Shown here piece after piece: positions 54,284 through 62,962 of a stretch of DNA of 64,000 nt; the stretch's first letter is position 1, and every line of letters begins with the position of its first letter. The DNA is from Diplocloster agilis (GTDB lineage Bacteria > Bacillota > Clostridia > Lachnospirales > Lachnospiraceae), in contig NZ_JAHQCW010000001.1 of the NCBI RefSeq assembly GCF_019042275.1, positions 248,001 through 312,000 on the forward strand, given 5' to 3'. Made by a program: the position numbers and the translations under genes. The notes below the pieces were generated by a model, which was not told the DNA's origin, did not search any database, and was given only the letters and a program-made list of their open reading frames with translations.

Positions 54284-55276
54284 TTAATTCGTGGTGTCCT
54301 CATCAAACGGATCTTCGATTTCATCCGTCTGCAGAAATACATCCTGGGGTTTTTCTCCGTTTAAATAACGGAGTAACATATAGAAAGCTTCCTTGCCGAT
54401 CTTCTTCTCCGGCTGGATCGCTTTGATAAACTCCCCGTCCATCACCTCGGATCCGTTAAAATCCTCGAATCCGGCGATCGGTACCGACGGCACGTTCAGC
54501 TCTTTCAGCGCGCGCAGTACCCCGTAGATACAGAAATTGGTTCCAAGCACAATGGAATCAAACCGTATATCCGGATCCTTAAGAATCCGGCACATTATTT
54601 CATAGGATTGCATTTTATCATAAATATCATAATATATCAGCCGGTCGTCTAGCTCACAGCCTGCTTCTCTTAGCACCTGCCGGTACCCCTTCATCCTGCA
54701 GCGGATCGTATAATCGGACTCCGCCGTGTTCAACAGCAAGGGCCTGCTGCAGCCCCGGCGCAGCACCTGGCTCATTAGCTGTCTGGCGGCGGTCTCGTTA
54801 TCGAACAGGGCCGCCGGGTACTTGCCGCTCTCGATCGTCCGGTCAAAACAGACGATCTTGTAGGAATATTCCTTCCGGAGCGAGCCCTCAAAGGAAACCG
54901 GAGAAATCAGAATTCCGTCCACCATGCGGCTGGTAAGCATCTGCAGCACATGGTCTTCCTTGTCCAACTTCTCTTCCGTCGTGCAGATGATCAGGCTGTA
55001 ATCCTCCTTATTCGCCAGCTTCTCCACCTTCTGTATGATATGGGTATAGAACGGATTGCTCAGATGGGGCACCACGATCGCTAACGTCCTGGTAGAGCCG
55101 GTTTTTAAGGATCTGGCGATATTATTTGACACATATCCCATTTCCTTCGCCTTCATCCGCACCATCTCAATGGTCTCCGGCTTATAGGATCTGTGTTCCA
55201 ATTTATTATTCAATATATCCGATACCGTACACCTTGAAAGATTCAAGGCGTTCGCAATGTCCTTCATTGATACCAT
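54284..55276 (-). CDS. LacI-family transcriptional repressor of cassette 1
   Basis: 330 residues. Helix-turn-helix MKDIANALNLSRCTVSDILN, hinge region near 45-62, then a sugar-binding-type effector domain (TRTLAIVVPHLSNPFYTHII, DGILISPVSFEG). An AAGGAGGTATCCTT ribosome site precedes the ATG. It lies upstream of the importer operon in the same direction, separated by the palindromic element, and its own promoter carries the same ACTCGAGT operator, so it should repress both itself and the importer until the ligand binds. Confidence 0.93.
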   Translation of the reverse strand: MVSMKDIANALNLSRCTVSDILNNKLEHRSYKPETIEMVRMKAKEMGYVSNNIARSLKTGSTRTLAIVVPHLSNPFYTHIIQKVEKLANKEDYSLIICTTEEKLDKEDHVLQMLTSRMVDGILISPVSFEGSLRKEYSYKIVCFDRTIESGKYPAALFDNETAARQLMSQVLRRGCSRPLLLNTAESDYTIRCRMKGYRQVLREAGCELDDRLIYYDIYDKMQSYEIMCRILKDPDIRFDSIVLGTNFCIYGVLRALKELNVPSVPIAGFEDFNGSEVMDGEFIKAIQPEKKIGKEAFYMLLRYLNGEKPQDVFLQTDEIEDPFDEDTTN

Positions 55277-55303
55277 AAGGATACCTCCTTGTATCTTTAG
55301 GTT

Positions 55304-55346
55304 ACTCGAGTAATTATAATTATACCTGAGTTTTCTATGTTGTCAA
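55304..55346 (-). promoter_or_regulatory. Autoregulated promoter of the cassette 1 repressor
   Basis: On the minus strand TTGACA (55341-55346), 16-base spacer and TATAAT (55319-55324), followed by GTTACTCGAGT-type operator at the start of transcription (palindrome core 55304-55311). Confidence 0.85.
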
Positions 55347-55384
55347 CCTTTTTTAAAAAGTGGATTATTTTAGCATTTTATGGA

Positions 55385-55412
55385 TTGACTTGCCGGCGCC
55401 TTGTGTTATAAT
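55385..55412 (+). promoter_or_regulatory. Promoter of the mntP riboswitch transcript
   Basis: TTGACT (55385-55390), 16-base spacer, TATAAT (55407-55412), with start near 55419. Confidence 0.75.
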
Positions 55413-55418
55413 GGGGAG

Positions 55419-55588
55419 AAATAAGGGAGTAGTCAGCGTTTGAACGTGATAAAGTCAACATACTGGAAGAGAATTCCTGGCTTTGTATGAAATGACGAGA
55501 CTTATCTGTGCACAGCAGGTGGGTCTTTTTTTATGGAAAATCTTGAGGGCCTCCTGTCGCGCCAACAACAGAACAGGAGGATTTTTTT
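55419..55588 (+). promoter_or_regulatory. yybP-ykoY (manganese) riboswitch
   Basis: The aptamer carries AGGGAGTAGTCAGCG, CTGGAAGAGA and ATGACGAGACTTAT, as in the yybP-ykoY class, which senses Mn2+. Stem P1 pairs AATAAG (55420-55425) with CTTATC (55501-55506). A terminator hairpin (about 55498-55526) followed by seven T residues reuses the P1 3' strand, so ligand-bound P1 blocks termination. A second hairpin pairs CCTCCTGT (55550-55557) with ACAGGAGG (55573-55580), which contains the mntP ribosome site. Two control layers are therefore visible. Confidence 0.9.
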
Positions 55589-56149
55589 ATGGGTACTTGG
55601 GAACTTTTTATCTTGGCGGTTGGTTTGTCTATGGACGCGTTCGCGGTCTCTGTCTGTAAGGGTCTTTCGGTCCGGAAGGTTCAAGTAAAGCACGCGCTTT
55701 TGGTCGGCTTGTATTTCGGAGGCTTTCAGGCCCTGATGCCGTTGATCGGGTATTTGCTGGGACGTCAGTTCCAGGTTCTCATCACAAATGTCGATCACTG
55801 GATCGCCTTTGTTCTGCTATCCGTGATCGGTATCAACATGATCCGGGAATCCAGATCATGTCCGGAAGAGCTGAATGATTCATTCGGCTTTCGGGCGATG
55901 CTGATTCTTGCCCTTGCTACCAGTATCGATGCCCTAGCTGTGGGAGTTACCTTTGCGTTTCTGAAAGTGGCGATTCTGCCTGCGATTTCTTTTATTGGAG
56001 TGGTAACGTTCGTCATTTCGATCTGCGGATTGCTGATTGGCAATCTGTTTGGGGCCAAATTGAAATCAAAGGCGGAGATCTTCGGGGGGATTGTTCTGAT
56101 TCTGATCGGCCTTAAGATCTTGCTGGAACATCTCGGTGTGATTGGCTGA
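55589..56149 (+). CDS. mntP: Manganese efflux pump MntP
   Basis: 186 residues, six membrane helices, DUF204/MntP family that exports excess Mn2+. Internal repeat halves each carry an aspartate motif: [16 protein letters not shown] near the N-terminus and [16 protein letters not shown] in the middle. The ribosome site AGGAGG is separated from ATG by eight bases, seven of them T. The riboswitch upstream fits Mn-induced expression. Single gene, followed by the large palindrome. Confidence 0.95.
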   Translation: MGTWELFILAVGLSMDAFAVSVCKGLSVRKVQVKHALLVGLYFGGFQALMPLIGYLLGRQFQVLITNVDHWIAFVLLSVIGINMIRESRSCPEELNDSFGFRAMLILALATSIDALAVGVTFAFLKVAILPAISFIGVVTFVISICGLLIGNLFGAKLKSKAEIFGGIVLILIGLKILLEHLGVIG

Positions 56150-56169
56150 TGCTTTCGCCATATAACCCG

Positions 56170-56607
56170 GGGGCTGTCACACTCACTTAGCGTTCTTCCC
56201 GGAGGCTTCGTATGTCCGCTGCTTAGGGCTTGGAACCGCGGGCGGTTTCCGGGGACGCTTCGGGCGGCCGGGTTCTTTTGTATCTCCCTGGAGGCGTATA
56301 GGGCGGCTGTGAATACGCTTTGTGAAATCGGAAAGCCGGATTCAGGATGCACGGCGGACTTCACGTCCGACGGGCAAGAGCCTCTGAACCGGGAACACAT
56401 CACGTGTTCCTGGTGAATAGGCTCGGTTCCTGAATCCGGCTTTTCGATTTTACTTAGCGTATTCCAGCGCTAGCCCTCCGCGCCCCCAGGGAGATACAAA
56501 AGAACCCGGCCGCCCGAAGCGTCCCCGGAAACCGCCCGCGGTTCCAAGCCCTAAGCAGCGGACATACGAAGCCTCCGGGAAGAACGCTAAGTGAGTGTGA
56601 CAGCCCC
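56170..56607. repeat. Perfect palindrome with 122-bp arms enclosing a structured core
   Basis: Arms 56170-56291 and 56486-56607 are perfect inverted copies. The 194-base centre contains a second inverted pair (56325-56347 with 56428-56450, one mismatch) and small hairpins GGAC/GTCC, GAGCCT/AGGCTC and GGAACAC/GTGTTCC. The 31 bases at 56358-56388 are identical to 35677-35707. No coding frame of substance lies in it. It occupies nearly all of the 477-base space between mntP and the cassette 2 M24 gene, convergently placed, and may terminate both. Confidence 0.9.
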
Positions 56608-56626
56608 TGTATGGATTGTTAACCGT

Positions 56627-57796
56627 TTACAGATCTTTTGAAAAATAATCGTCCATTTTCTTCGAGAAAGGCACGCAGCCATTTTCCGTAATGATGTAGC
56701 CGGTCTCGATCCTGGCTCCGTTCAGCTGCGGATGGCCGAAAAAGCTTACGTCTACCATAACCGCCATGCCCGGTTTCAGGATATCCTCGCTGTTGGGGCC
56801 AAAGAACGGCGCTTCCGCCTCCATCAGGCCGATGGTATGGGCGAACGGGCAGACAAGATATTTCATGATCTCTTTCTCCTCAAAATAGGCCCGGCCTTTT
56901 TCGTCGATCTCTTTCCCGGATACCCCCGGGCGCAGCATGGATTTCGTCAGCTGCAGGACATCTCTTAGCCACATCATGCCGTCTCTTTGGATCTGTGTGT
57001 ATTCCCCGGATACGGGCAGCGTATCGCCGAAGGTCGCTGTGTATCCCTTATATCTGGGTGCGATTCCGAACAGCACCAGTTCGCCGGCCTCCAGCTGTTT
57101 GTCCGAAGCAGTGGGAACGACCGCATTGGAACGCTTTCCGCTTCCCACCATGGTACCGTAGGCGAAGCTGCTCGCTCCCGCATCCCGGCAGACCGCTTCC
57201 CCTGCCGCGGCGATCTGATACTCGTATACTCCGGGCGCGATCTTCGCGCGCATAGCGTCATAGGCCAGGTCGGACATATGAGTCGCCTGCTGCATACACT
57301 CAAGCTCCCAGGCGGATTTGACGATTCTCAGCGCTTCATACTCTTTTGTGAAATCCACGATCTCGATTCCGGCAAACCCCTTCGCCAGCTGATCGTATAC
57401 CTGATACGGAAGGGCTTCGGTTCCCACCAGACCCAGCTTTTTAATCACCGTGCCGGAAGCTTTGAGTTCCTCGTTCAACTGTTTGAAATCAATGATGGTC
57501 GCGTTGGGGTATTCTTCCTCGGGAACCATGAAAACCGGGAAACAGTAAGTGTTTTTGATCGCACTGGACATGAGGGCAAACGGCTGGCTCTCAGGACCGC
57601 CCAAGAGGATCGGCTCCCCGTTCACCGGAACTAATACCGCCCCTTTTTCAAACTGGGGGCACCATCCGGTCAGATACCAGCCATTGGCCACATTCAGCTC
57701 GTCAAAATAGACGAATGCCGCATCCAGGCCGTTCTTCTTTAGAATCTCTTTCACCTTTGCAATTCTGTTTTCTGTTTCTGCTGCGTTAAAATACAT
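56627..57796 (-). CDS. M24 (creatinase/prolidase) family hydrolase lacking metal aspartates, cassette 2
   Basis: 389 residues with the same two-domain plan as the cassette 1 enzyme but clearly divergent. The aligned metal positions are G244 (VLFGIAPRYKGY), T255 (YTATFGDTL), H320 (FAHTIGLME), D349 (VMVDVSFF) and E364 (ARIETGY). Both aspartates are gone, so classical metallopeptidase activity is unlikely; creatinase-type amide cleavage or another C-N bond reaction is possible. A TAGGAGGAAAAAAG ribosome site precedes the ATG. Last gene of cassette 2. Confidence 0.85.
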   Translation of the reverse strand: MYFNAAETENRIAKVKEILKKNGLDAAFVYFDELNVANGWYLTGWCPQFEKGAVLVPVNGEPILLGGPESQPFALMSSAIKNTYCFPVFMVPEEEYPNATIIDFKQLNEELKASGTVIKKLGLVGTEALPYQVYDQLAKGFAGIEIVDFTKEYEALRIVKSAWELECMQQATHMSDLAYDAMRAKIAPGVYEYQIAAAGEAVCRDAGASSFAYGTMVGSGKRSNAVVPTASDKQLEAGELVLFGIAPRYKGYTATFGDTLPVSGEYTQIQRDGMMWLRDVLQLTKSMLRPGVSGKEIDEKGRAYFEEKEIMKYLVCPFAHTIGLMEAEAPFFGPNSEDILKPGMAVMVDVSFFGHPQLNGARIETGYIITENGCVPFSKKMDDYFSKDL

Positions 57797-57863
57797 ACTT
57801 TTTTCCTCCTAATCTTTTTTATAGTTATTTGAAAGGCCCTGTGAAACCGGCCCGTCACTTCCG

Positions 57864-58814
57864 TCAATCCTTCTTATTCAGGCTCATGTAAACGTCGATA
57901 GCCACAATGATGATCACAACCAGCCCCCGGATCAGCTGCTGATAATAGGCGCCGATCCCCAGAAGCGTCAGCGCGTTAAACAGGACGCTGATTACCAGAA
58001 GCCCGATCAACGACCGCACCGCGCTGCCACTGCCCCCGGACAGCGAGGTTCCGCCCACCACAACCGCGGAGATCGCGGACATGGACGTATTCAAGCCTAA
58101 CAGGGCGGCGCTTCCCGAAGCCATCCGGCAGGAGATCATCACTCCCGCGATTCCGGCCGCAATGCCCAGGATGACAAAGATGAGCAGTTTGCTCTTTTTC
58201 GCGTTGATACCGGCCAGCTCTGCGATCTTCCGGCTTCCGCCCACCGCATAGATCTCCCTGCCGGATTTGGTGAATCTCAAAAAGCATTCCGTGATTGCCA
58301 CAAAGAGCAAAAATGTCAGAACCAGATTGGGAATGCCGAGGAAGCTTCCGTTTCCCCACTGATAGATCGCCTGGTTAGCATTGCTGACCGGCTGGCCGTC
58401 CGTATAGAACAGGGCGATGCCCCGGACATAAGTCATGCTTCCAAGGGTGGCGACGAAGGCGGGAATGTCCAGCCTGGCTACCAGAAAGCCGTTCACAAAT
58501 CCCACGGCCGCGCCGATGAGAACGGTCACCAGTATGGCCGGAAATATTCCCATGGTGTCCAGATTTTTTAAGAAAAACACCGAACACAGCGCGTAGGTGG
58601 CGCCGGCGCTCAAGTCAAATTCTCCGCATATGATCGCGATGGTCATAGCCATGGTGATCGTGCCGTAGGTAGACATTTCGATAAAAATATTCGTCAGGTT
58701 GGACAGTGTCAAAAAATTACGGTTCATGACGGTCATAAACAGCATCATCAAAAGAAGCAGTATGACTACCATATTTTTGGTTAAAAAACCTCTGATTTCT
58801 TTCGTTCTGGTCAT
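57864..58814 (-). CDS. RbsC-type ABC permease, cassette 2
   Basis: 316 residues, multiple membrane helices, with GGSRKIAELAGINAKKSKLL and AVVVGGTSLSGGSGSAVRS typical of CUT2 permeases. Its ATG directly abuts the stop of the companion permease, and the ribosome site GGGGTGA lies within that gene's end. Confidence 0.92.
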   Translation of the reverse strand: MTRTKEIRGFLTKNMVVILLLLMMLFMTVMNRNFLTLSNLTNIFIEMSTYGTITMAMTIAIICGEFDLSAGATYALCSVFFLKNLDTMGIFPAILVTVLIGAAVGFVNGFLVARLDIPAFVATLGSMTYVRGIALFYTDGQPVSNANQAIYQWGNGSFLGIPNLVLTFLLFVAITECFLRFTKSGREIYAVGGSRKIAELAGINAKKSKLLIFVILGIAAGIAGVMISCRMASGSAALLGLNTSMSAISAVVVGGTSLSGGSGSAVRSLIGLLVISVLFNALTLLGIGAYYQQLIRGLVVIIIVAIDVYMSLNKKD

Positions 58815-59780
58815 CTAATTCACCCCGCTATTCTTCAGCTTGTTGCCGGAAACATCCAGAACAACCGCGATAATGATGATGAACCCGCGGATGATCATCT
58901 GCGGATAGGTGGTAACGTTCATGACATTTAACGCATTTCCCAGCACCCCGATAATAACGACTCCCAGCACTGTCTTGAATATGCCGCCTTTCCCGCCGGT
59001 CAGTGACGTTCCTCCCACCACTACGGCCGCGATGGCATCCAGCTCATATCCCTTTCCCGATGTGGGGGATGCCGCATTTACCCGGGAACTTAAGATAACG
59101 GAAGCCGTACTGGCCATCACCCCGGCGATCACGAACAGCATCGTGGTATAGAATTTGATATTGACCCCGGACATCTTGGCCGCTTTCGTGTTCGCCCCCA
59201 TAAAATAAACGGTACGTCCAAACGGCGTGTATCTCATGACCAGGAACAGGACAACTGCAAAAAACAGGAAGAAGAAAATCGGCAGATACCCTTTTCCCAG
59301 CAGGCTGTGTACTCCGCCGCCGGTACCCGACATATATTTTCCTCCGGAATAGATCAGCGCAACCGCGGCCACCGCCGTCTGCATGCCGAAGGTGATGATA
59401 AAACTGTCGCAGGTACGCCCGTTGATCACCGCGATAATCAGACCGTTCACCAGTCCCACAAGCCCGCCGGCCAGGATCGCCAGAATCATACCGGTCCAGT
59501 CCATCTTATAGTTGTTCACAAAGCTCATGACGATCACTCCGGCCAGTGATACTGTGGAACCGATGGACAGATCAATGTGTCCGGCCAGGATAACCACTGT
59601 GACCCCGATCGCCATAATCCCGATGACGGCGGACTGTCTTAAGATATTGGTCATATTGTCAACTGTCATGAATTCTTTGGAAAGCAGGGATACGATCAAT
59701 ATGATGAGAATCAGGACAACCAACAGCCCGTAGTCACATAGTAACGACAGCCATTTATTCTTATTCTTGTTCATTGTCAT
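58815..59780 (-). CDS. RbsC-type ABC permease, cassette 2 (second subunit)
   Basis: 321 residues with GANTKAAKMSGVNIKFYTTM and AVVVGGTSLTGGKGGIFKT. The ATG overlaps the ATPase stop as ATGA. An ACGGAGGAGGA ribosome site precedes it. As in cassette 1, two permease subunits are encoded. Confidence 0.92.
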   Translation of the reverse strand: MTMNKNKNKWLSLLCDYGLLVVLILIILIVSLLSKEFMTVDNMTNILRQSAVIGIMAIGVTVVILAGHIDLSIGSTVSLAGVIVMSFVNNYKMDWTGMILAILAGGLVGLVNGLIIAVINGRTCDSFIITFGMQTAVAAVALIYSGGKYMSGTGGGVHSLLGKGYLPIFFFLFFAVVLFLVMRYTPFGRTVYFMGANTKAAKMSGVNIKFYTTMLFVIAGVMASTASVILSSRVNAASPTSGKGYELDAIAAVVVGGTSLTGGKGGIFKTVLGVVIIGVLGNALNVMNVTTYPQMIIRGFIIIIAVVLDVSGNKLKNSGVN

Positions 59781-61276
59781 TCCTCCTCCGTATCCACTGC
59801 AAGCCGCATTACATTTTCCGCCGAAATCATGTCTTTCTCAAGTTCCCCTTTTTTATGCCCGTTGTGCATGACAATGATCCGGTCCGACATCCCGATGATT
59901 TCGTTCATCTCCGATGAGATCATCAGGATCGCCTTTCCCTGCTCGGCCAGCTTGTTGATCAGCTGGTAAATTTCGAATTTTGCCCCCACGTCGATCCCTC
60001 TGGTCGGTTCGTCCAGAATCAAAATGTCCACATCGGAGAACAGCCATTTGGCAATCACGACCTTCTGCTGGTTCCCCCCGGAGAGAAACATGGTCTTCTG
60101 GTTCATCCCCGGCGTCTTAATATTCAGCTCCTCTATGTACTCTCCGGCCGCGCGGTCTTCCTTTCCGGCATTCAGCCAGATCCCCTTCCAGGCGACCTTG
60201 GGCAGGTTGGTAATCACGATATTCTGCTTTACGGAAAAGTCCAGGGCCAGGCCGGTTTCCTTTCGCTCTTCCGTCACCATCCCGATCGAATTGTGCTTTG
60301 CCTGTCTGGTATTGGAGATTTTGGTCTTTTTGCCAAAGATCCGTATTTCCCCGGCTTCCATCTTCTCCGCGCCGATAATGGTCTCACACAGCTCGGTGCG
60401 CCCTGCGCCCACTAAGCCCGCGAGCCCCAGGACCTCCCCTCTTCGCAGTTCCAGGTCCACATGGTAAATTTTATTTTTCCTGCATATATCCGCCGCTGAA
60501 AATATAACCTCTCCGGGCTTCGATGTCCTTTGGGGGAATTCCATGGTCACACTGCGTCCCACCATCTGTTCGATCATGAGATCTTCCGTGTAATCTTTCA
60601 CCCGGCGGGTTTCGATCGTCTTGCCGTCCCGGATCACTGTGGCCGCATCGCAGATCTCAAAGATTTCATCCAATTTATGGGATATATAGATGATCGTGAT
60701 GCCCTGTTCCCGAAGCGTACGGATGATGGCAAATAATTTTTCCACTTCATTTTCCGACAGGGATGAGGTCGGCTCATCCATCACGATTATTTTCGCATTT
60801 CTTGAGACTGCCCTGGCAATCTCTATCATCTGTTTCTCGGCCACCGTAAGCTCCAGGACCCGGCGTTTCGGATCCAGGGTAAAGTTGATCTTTTCCAAAG
60901 CCTCTTTTACATTCCGGGTCATGGTATGCCAGTCAATCATATGAAACTTATTCTTTAGAAGCTCTCCCAGATAGAAATTTTCCACCACGGATAGGGTGGG
61001 GACCAGATTGATCTCCTGAAATACAAAACTGATTCCCAAACTCTTAGCAGTATTGATATTGCCGATTTTTACCTCCTGCCCCTCTATCCGAATGCTCCCT
61101 GAATCCGCCTGATATACGCCATTCAGGACTTTCATGAGCGTTGATTTCCCAGCGCCGTTTTCGCCGATAATCGCATGGACCTCTCCCTTTTTCACTTTCA
61201 GAGTCACGTTATCCAACGCCTTGACGCCCGGGAAATTCTTGACGATATCTATCATTTCCAGTGCATAACTCTCCAT
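59777..61276 (-). CDS. CUT2 sugar ABC ATPase with two nucleotide-binding domains, cassette 2
   Basis: 499 residues, the same length as the cassette 1 ATPase. First domain GENGAGKST and IIVMDEPTSSLS with atypical signature (ELTVAEKQ). Second domain GLVGAGRTE, signature LSGGNQQKVVIAKWL and ILILDEPTRGID. The start has GGAGGTAAAT upstream, inside the first copy of a duplicated 30-base unit. Confidence 0.95.
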   Translation of the reverse strand: MESYALEMIDIVKNFPGVKALDNVTLKVKKGEVHAIIGENGAGKSTLMKVLNGVYQADSGSIRIEGQEVKIGNINTAKSLGISFVFQEINLVPTLSVVENFYLGELLKNKFHMIDWHTMTRNVKEALEKINFTLDPKRRVLELTVAEKQMIEIARAVSRNAKIIVMDEPTSSLSENEVEKLFAIIRTLREQGITIIYISHKLDEIFEICDAATVIRDGKTIETRRVKDYTEDLMIEQMVGRSVTMEFPQRTSKPGEVIFSAADICRKNKIYHVDLELRRGEVLGLAGLVGAGRTELCETIIGAEKMEAGEIRIFGKKTKISNTRQAKHNSIGMVTEERKETGLALDFSVKQNIVITNLPKVAWKGIWLNAGKEDRAAGEYIEELNIKTPGMNQKTMFLSGGNQQKVVIAKWLFSDVDILILDEPTRGIDVGAKFEIYQLINKLAEQGKAILMISSEMNEIIGMSDRIIVMHNGHKKGELEKDMISAENVMRLAVDTEEE

Positions 61277-61278
61277 AT

Positions 61279-61360
61279 TTACCTCCAGTGCTGCATTTAC
61301 TGCAGCCTTAGTTCAGGTATGGTGTAACCATTACCTCCAGTGCTGCATTTACTGCAGCCT
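61279..61360. repeat. Duplicated ribosome-site region before the cassette 2 ATPase
   Basis: A 30-bp unit (61279-61308) is repeated exactly at 61331-61360, 52 bp apart. Each copy contains CTCCAGT (complement of the GGAGG site) and a GCTGCA/TGCAGC hairpin. Only the copy nearer the gene is correctly spaced from the ATG. Confidence 0.9.
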
Positions 61361-61401
61361 AAATGATTCCGATAAAGCTTTTCGCGCATGTCAGGGCAGG
61401 A

Positions 61402-61421
61402 CGCCGGCCGAAGGGCCGGCG
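61402..61421 (-). terminator. GC-rich hairpin after the cassette 2 receptor gene
   Basis: CGCCGGCC and GGCCGGCG with a four-base loop, just after the receptor stop and without a T-run. Probably stabilises the receptor end of the mRNA, allowing more receptor than ATPase. Confidence 0.6.
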
Positions 61422-61451
61422 CCACACTCCCCGCCTGATTATTTCCTTCCA

Positions 61452-62471
61452 TTACCAGCCGTTGAATTCATTCACGTTATCCGGAGTAATCAGCCGGCAG
61501 TCGATCTTGGTCCATTCCGGGACCTCCTCGCCCATAATCACCTTATGCATCACTTCGATGCCCGTTCTTCCTTCCACGGAAGGGTCCTGCGAGCTGGCCC
61601 CCAGCAGTACGCCCGATTCGATCTGATCCAGCACGAACTGCAGCTGGCCGTTGCAGACACATTTGATCTTATCGCTTAAGCCGGCGTCGGAAAGAGCCGC
61701 CGCGATCCCCTGGTACATGCCGTCGTCCTCGCTGTATACCAGATCGATCTCCTCCCCGAAAGTGGTGATATAGTCTTCCATAATCTTCATCGCTTTGGCC
61801 GTATCCCACTCCGCAGACTGTTTCGCAAGAACTTTGATCTTGTCATTCTGGGCAATCTTGTCTTCAAACCCTTTCAGGTATCCGATCTGGGCCTCTGTGC
61901 CCATTACGCCCTCGACTACCACCACGTTGCCCCCGTCTTTCAGATAATCTAACGCCAGATCCCCGCTGATTCCTCCGGCCATCTCATAATCCAGGCCCAC
62001 ATAAGCGGGAACCTTGTCCTGGACCGAGGCGTCTACCTTCGAGTTCAGCACCACATACGGCACGCCGCACTCTGCCAGATAATTCACTACCGGTATCGTC
62101 GACGCCGCGTCCGCAGGCCAGTAGATAATGCCATCCACGCCCTGGGTGACCGCGTTCTTAATCTGATCCAGCTGTTTCTGGGAATCCCCCTCCCCGTCTA
62201 CCATCTGGAGGTTGATATTATTTTCTTTCGCATACTCTTCCATTGCCGTATTCATGGGCGCGGCATAAGGTACCGTCATAAAAGCGGTTGCGAAAAAGAT
62301 ATTCAGCTGTTCCGTATCGCCTTGTTTATCCTGCGCCTGGGCATTTCCCTCATCCGTCTTCTGGGTATCGGCCCCGCTGTTTGTCTGATCTGTCCCGCCT
62401 CCGGAACATCCGGTCATGCACAGGGATACCGCCAATGTCAAACTCATCACCAAACCTAACAACTTTTTCAT
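61452..62471 (-). CDS. RbsB-like substrate-binding lipoprotein, cassette 2
   Basis: 339 residues. Lipobox MTGC with C22, a Gly/Asn/Gln-rich linker (about 25-55), then the periplasmic-binding-protein-4 fold (FFATAFMTVPYAAPMNTAM, QGVDGIIYWPADAASTIPVV, VEGVMGTEAQIGYLKGFED). The frame extends upstream, but the ATG at 62471 (MKKLLGLVMSL) gives a proper signal and has AAGGAAGGAATC. The sequence differs enough from the cassette 1 receptor to expect another ligand. Confidence 0.92.
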   Translation of the reverse strand: MKKLLGLVMSLTLAVSLCMTGCSGGGTDQTNSGADTQKTDEGNAQAQDKQGDTEQLNIFFATAFMTVPYAAPMNTAMEEYAKENNINLQMVDGEGDSQKQLDQIKNAVTQGVDGIIYWPADAASTIPVVNYLAECGVPYVVLNSKVDASVQDKVPAYVGLDYEMAGGISGDLALDYLKDGGNVVVVEGVMGTEAQIGYLKGFEDKIAQNDKIKVLAKQSAEWDTAKAMKIMEDYITTFGEEIDLVYSEDDGMYQGIAAALSDAGLSDKIKCVCNGQLQFVLDQIESGVLLGASSQDPSVEGRTGIEVMHKVIMGEEVPEWTKIDCRLITPDNVNEFNGW

Positions 62472-62551
62472 ACTGATTCCTTCCTTTCTTCTCTTAAATT
62501 CTCTTCCGTTACCATGATCCTGCATGAAATAATTCTTATAACAATTCTTTT

Positions 62552-62576
62552 GCAAACGTTATCTGACAACGTTTGC
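62552..62576 (-). promoter_or_regulatory. Double LacI-type operator before the cassette 2 receptor
   Basis: GCAAACGTTATC (62552-62563) and its inverted relative GACAACGTTTGC (62565-62576) stand one base apart. The single matching site at 63079-63090 lies before the ASRT-family gene. Core AACGTT is typical of LacI/PurR-family operators. Confidence 0.75.
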
Positions 62577-62602
62577 AGTTATAGCAAAATAAAAAATTCA
62601 GT

Positions 62603-62962
62603 TTAAATACTGAAGCCCGCCACCGGATAATATGCCATGTCCTTTCGCCGGTCAAGCCGCCCGTATACAGCCACCACCGGAACACTGCTGTTTAAGATAA
62701 CCGCGAACTGCCCTTTCGGAATCAAAAACTGCTCTTCCCCTATGGGATAATCCATTCGGAAACAATGTACCCTTCTGGCCTTCACCTTGAGTTTGATGCC
62801 TTCTTTCGGCTCCTGATCCTCAAATAAAAGATCCAGTGTGATCTCGGCGTCCTCCTCTGTGTTATTCACAATCATCAGCGCCTCATGCCCCAATGGCTCC
62901 ACTTCACCCTGGGGCGGTAGATCCCCGTCTGCAAATACCCAGGTTTTCTTTCCCAATTCCAT
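62603..62962 (-). CDS. ASRT-family (sensory rhodopsin transducer-like) protein
   Basis: 119 residues. It matches from memory the family of Anabaena sensory rhodopsin transducer: an N-terminal WVFADGDLPPQG, a central EALMIVNNTEEDAEITLDLL, VKARRVHCFRM and a C-terminal ILNSSVPVVAVYGRLDRR. These compact beta proteins (ASRT) are widespread in bacteria without rhodopsins and are found near carbohydrate genes; a small-molecule binding role has been suggested. The ribosome site is AAAGGAGGAAAAG. It lies between the LacI repressor and the receptor of cassette 2, with operator sites on both sides. Confidence 0.8.
   Translation of the reverse strand: MELGKKTWVFADGDLPPQGEVEPLGHEALMIVNNTEEDAEITLDLLFEDQEPKEGIKLKVKARRVHCFRMDYPIGEEQFLIPKGQFAVILNSSVPVVAVYGRLDRRKDMAYYPVAGFSI

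Noticed and set aside
55795-56403. 202-residue minus-strand frame across mntP and the palindrome
   Set aside because: Antisense to mntP and running into repeat sequence; no family resemblance.
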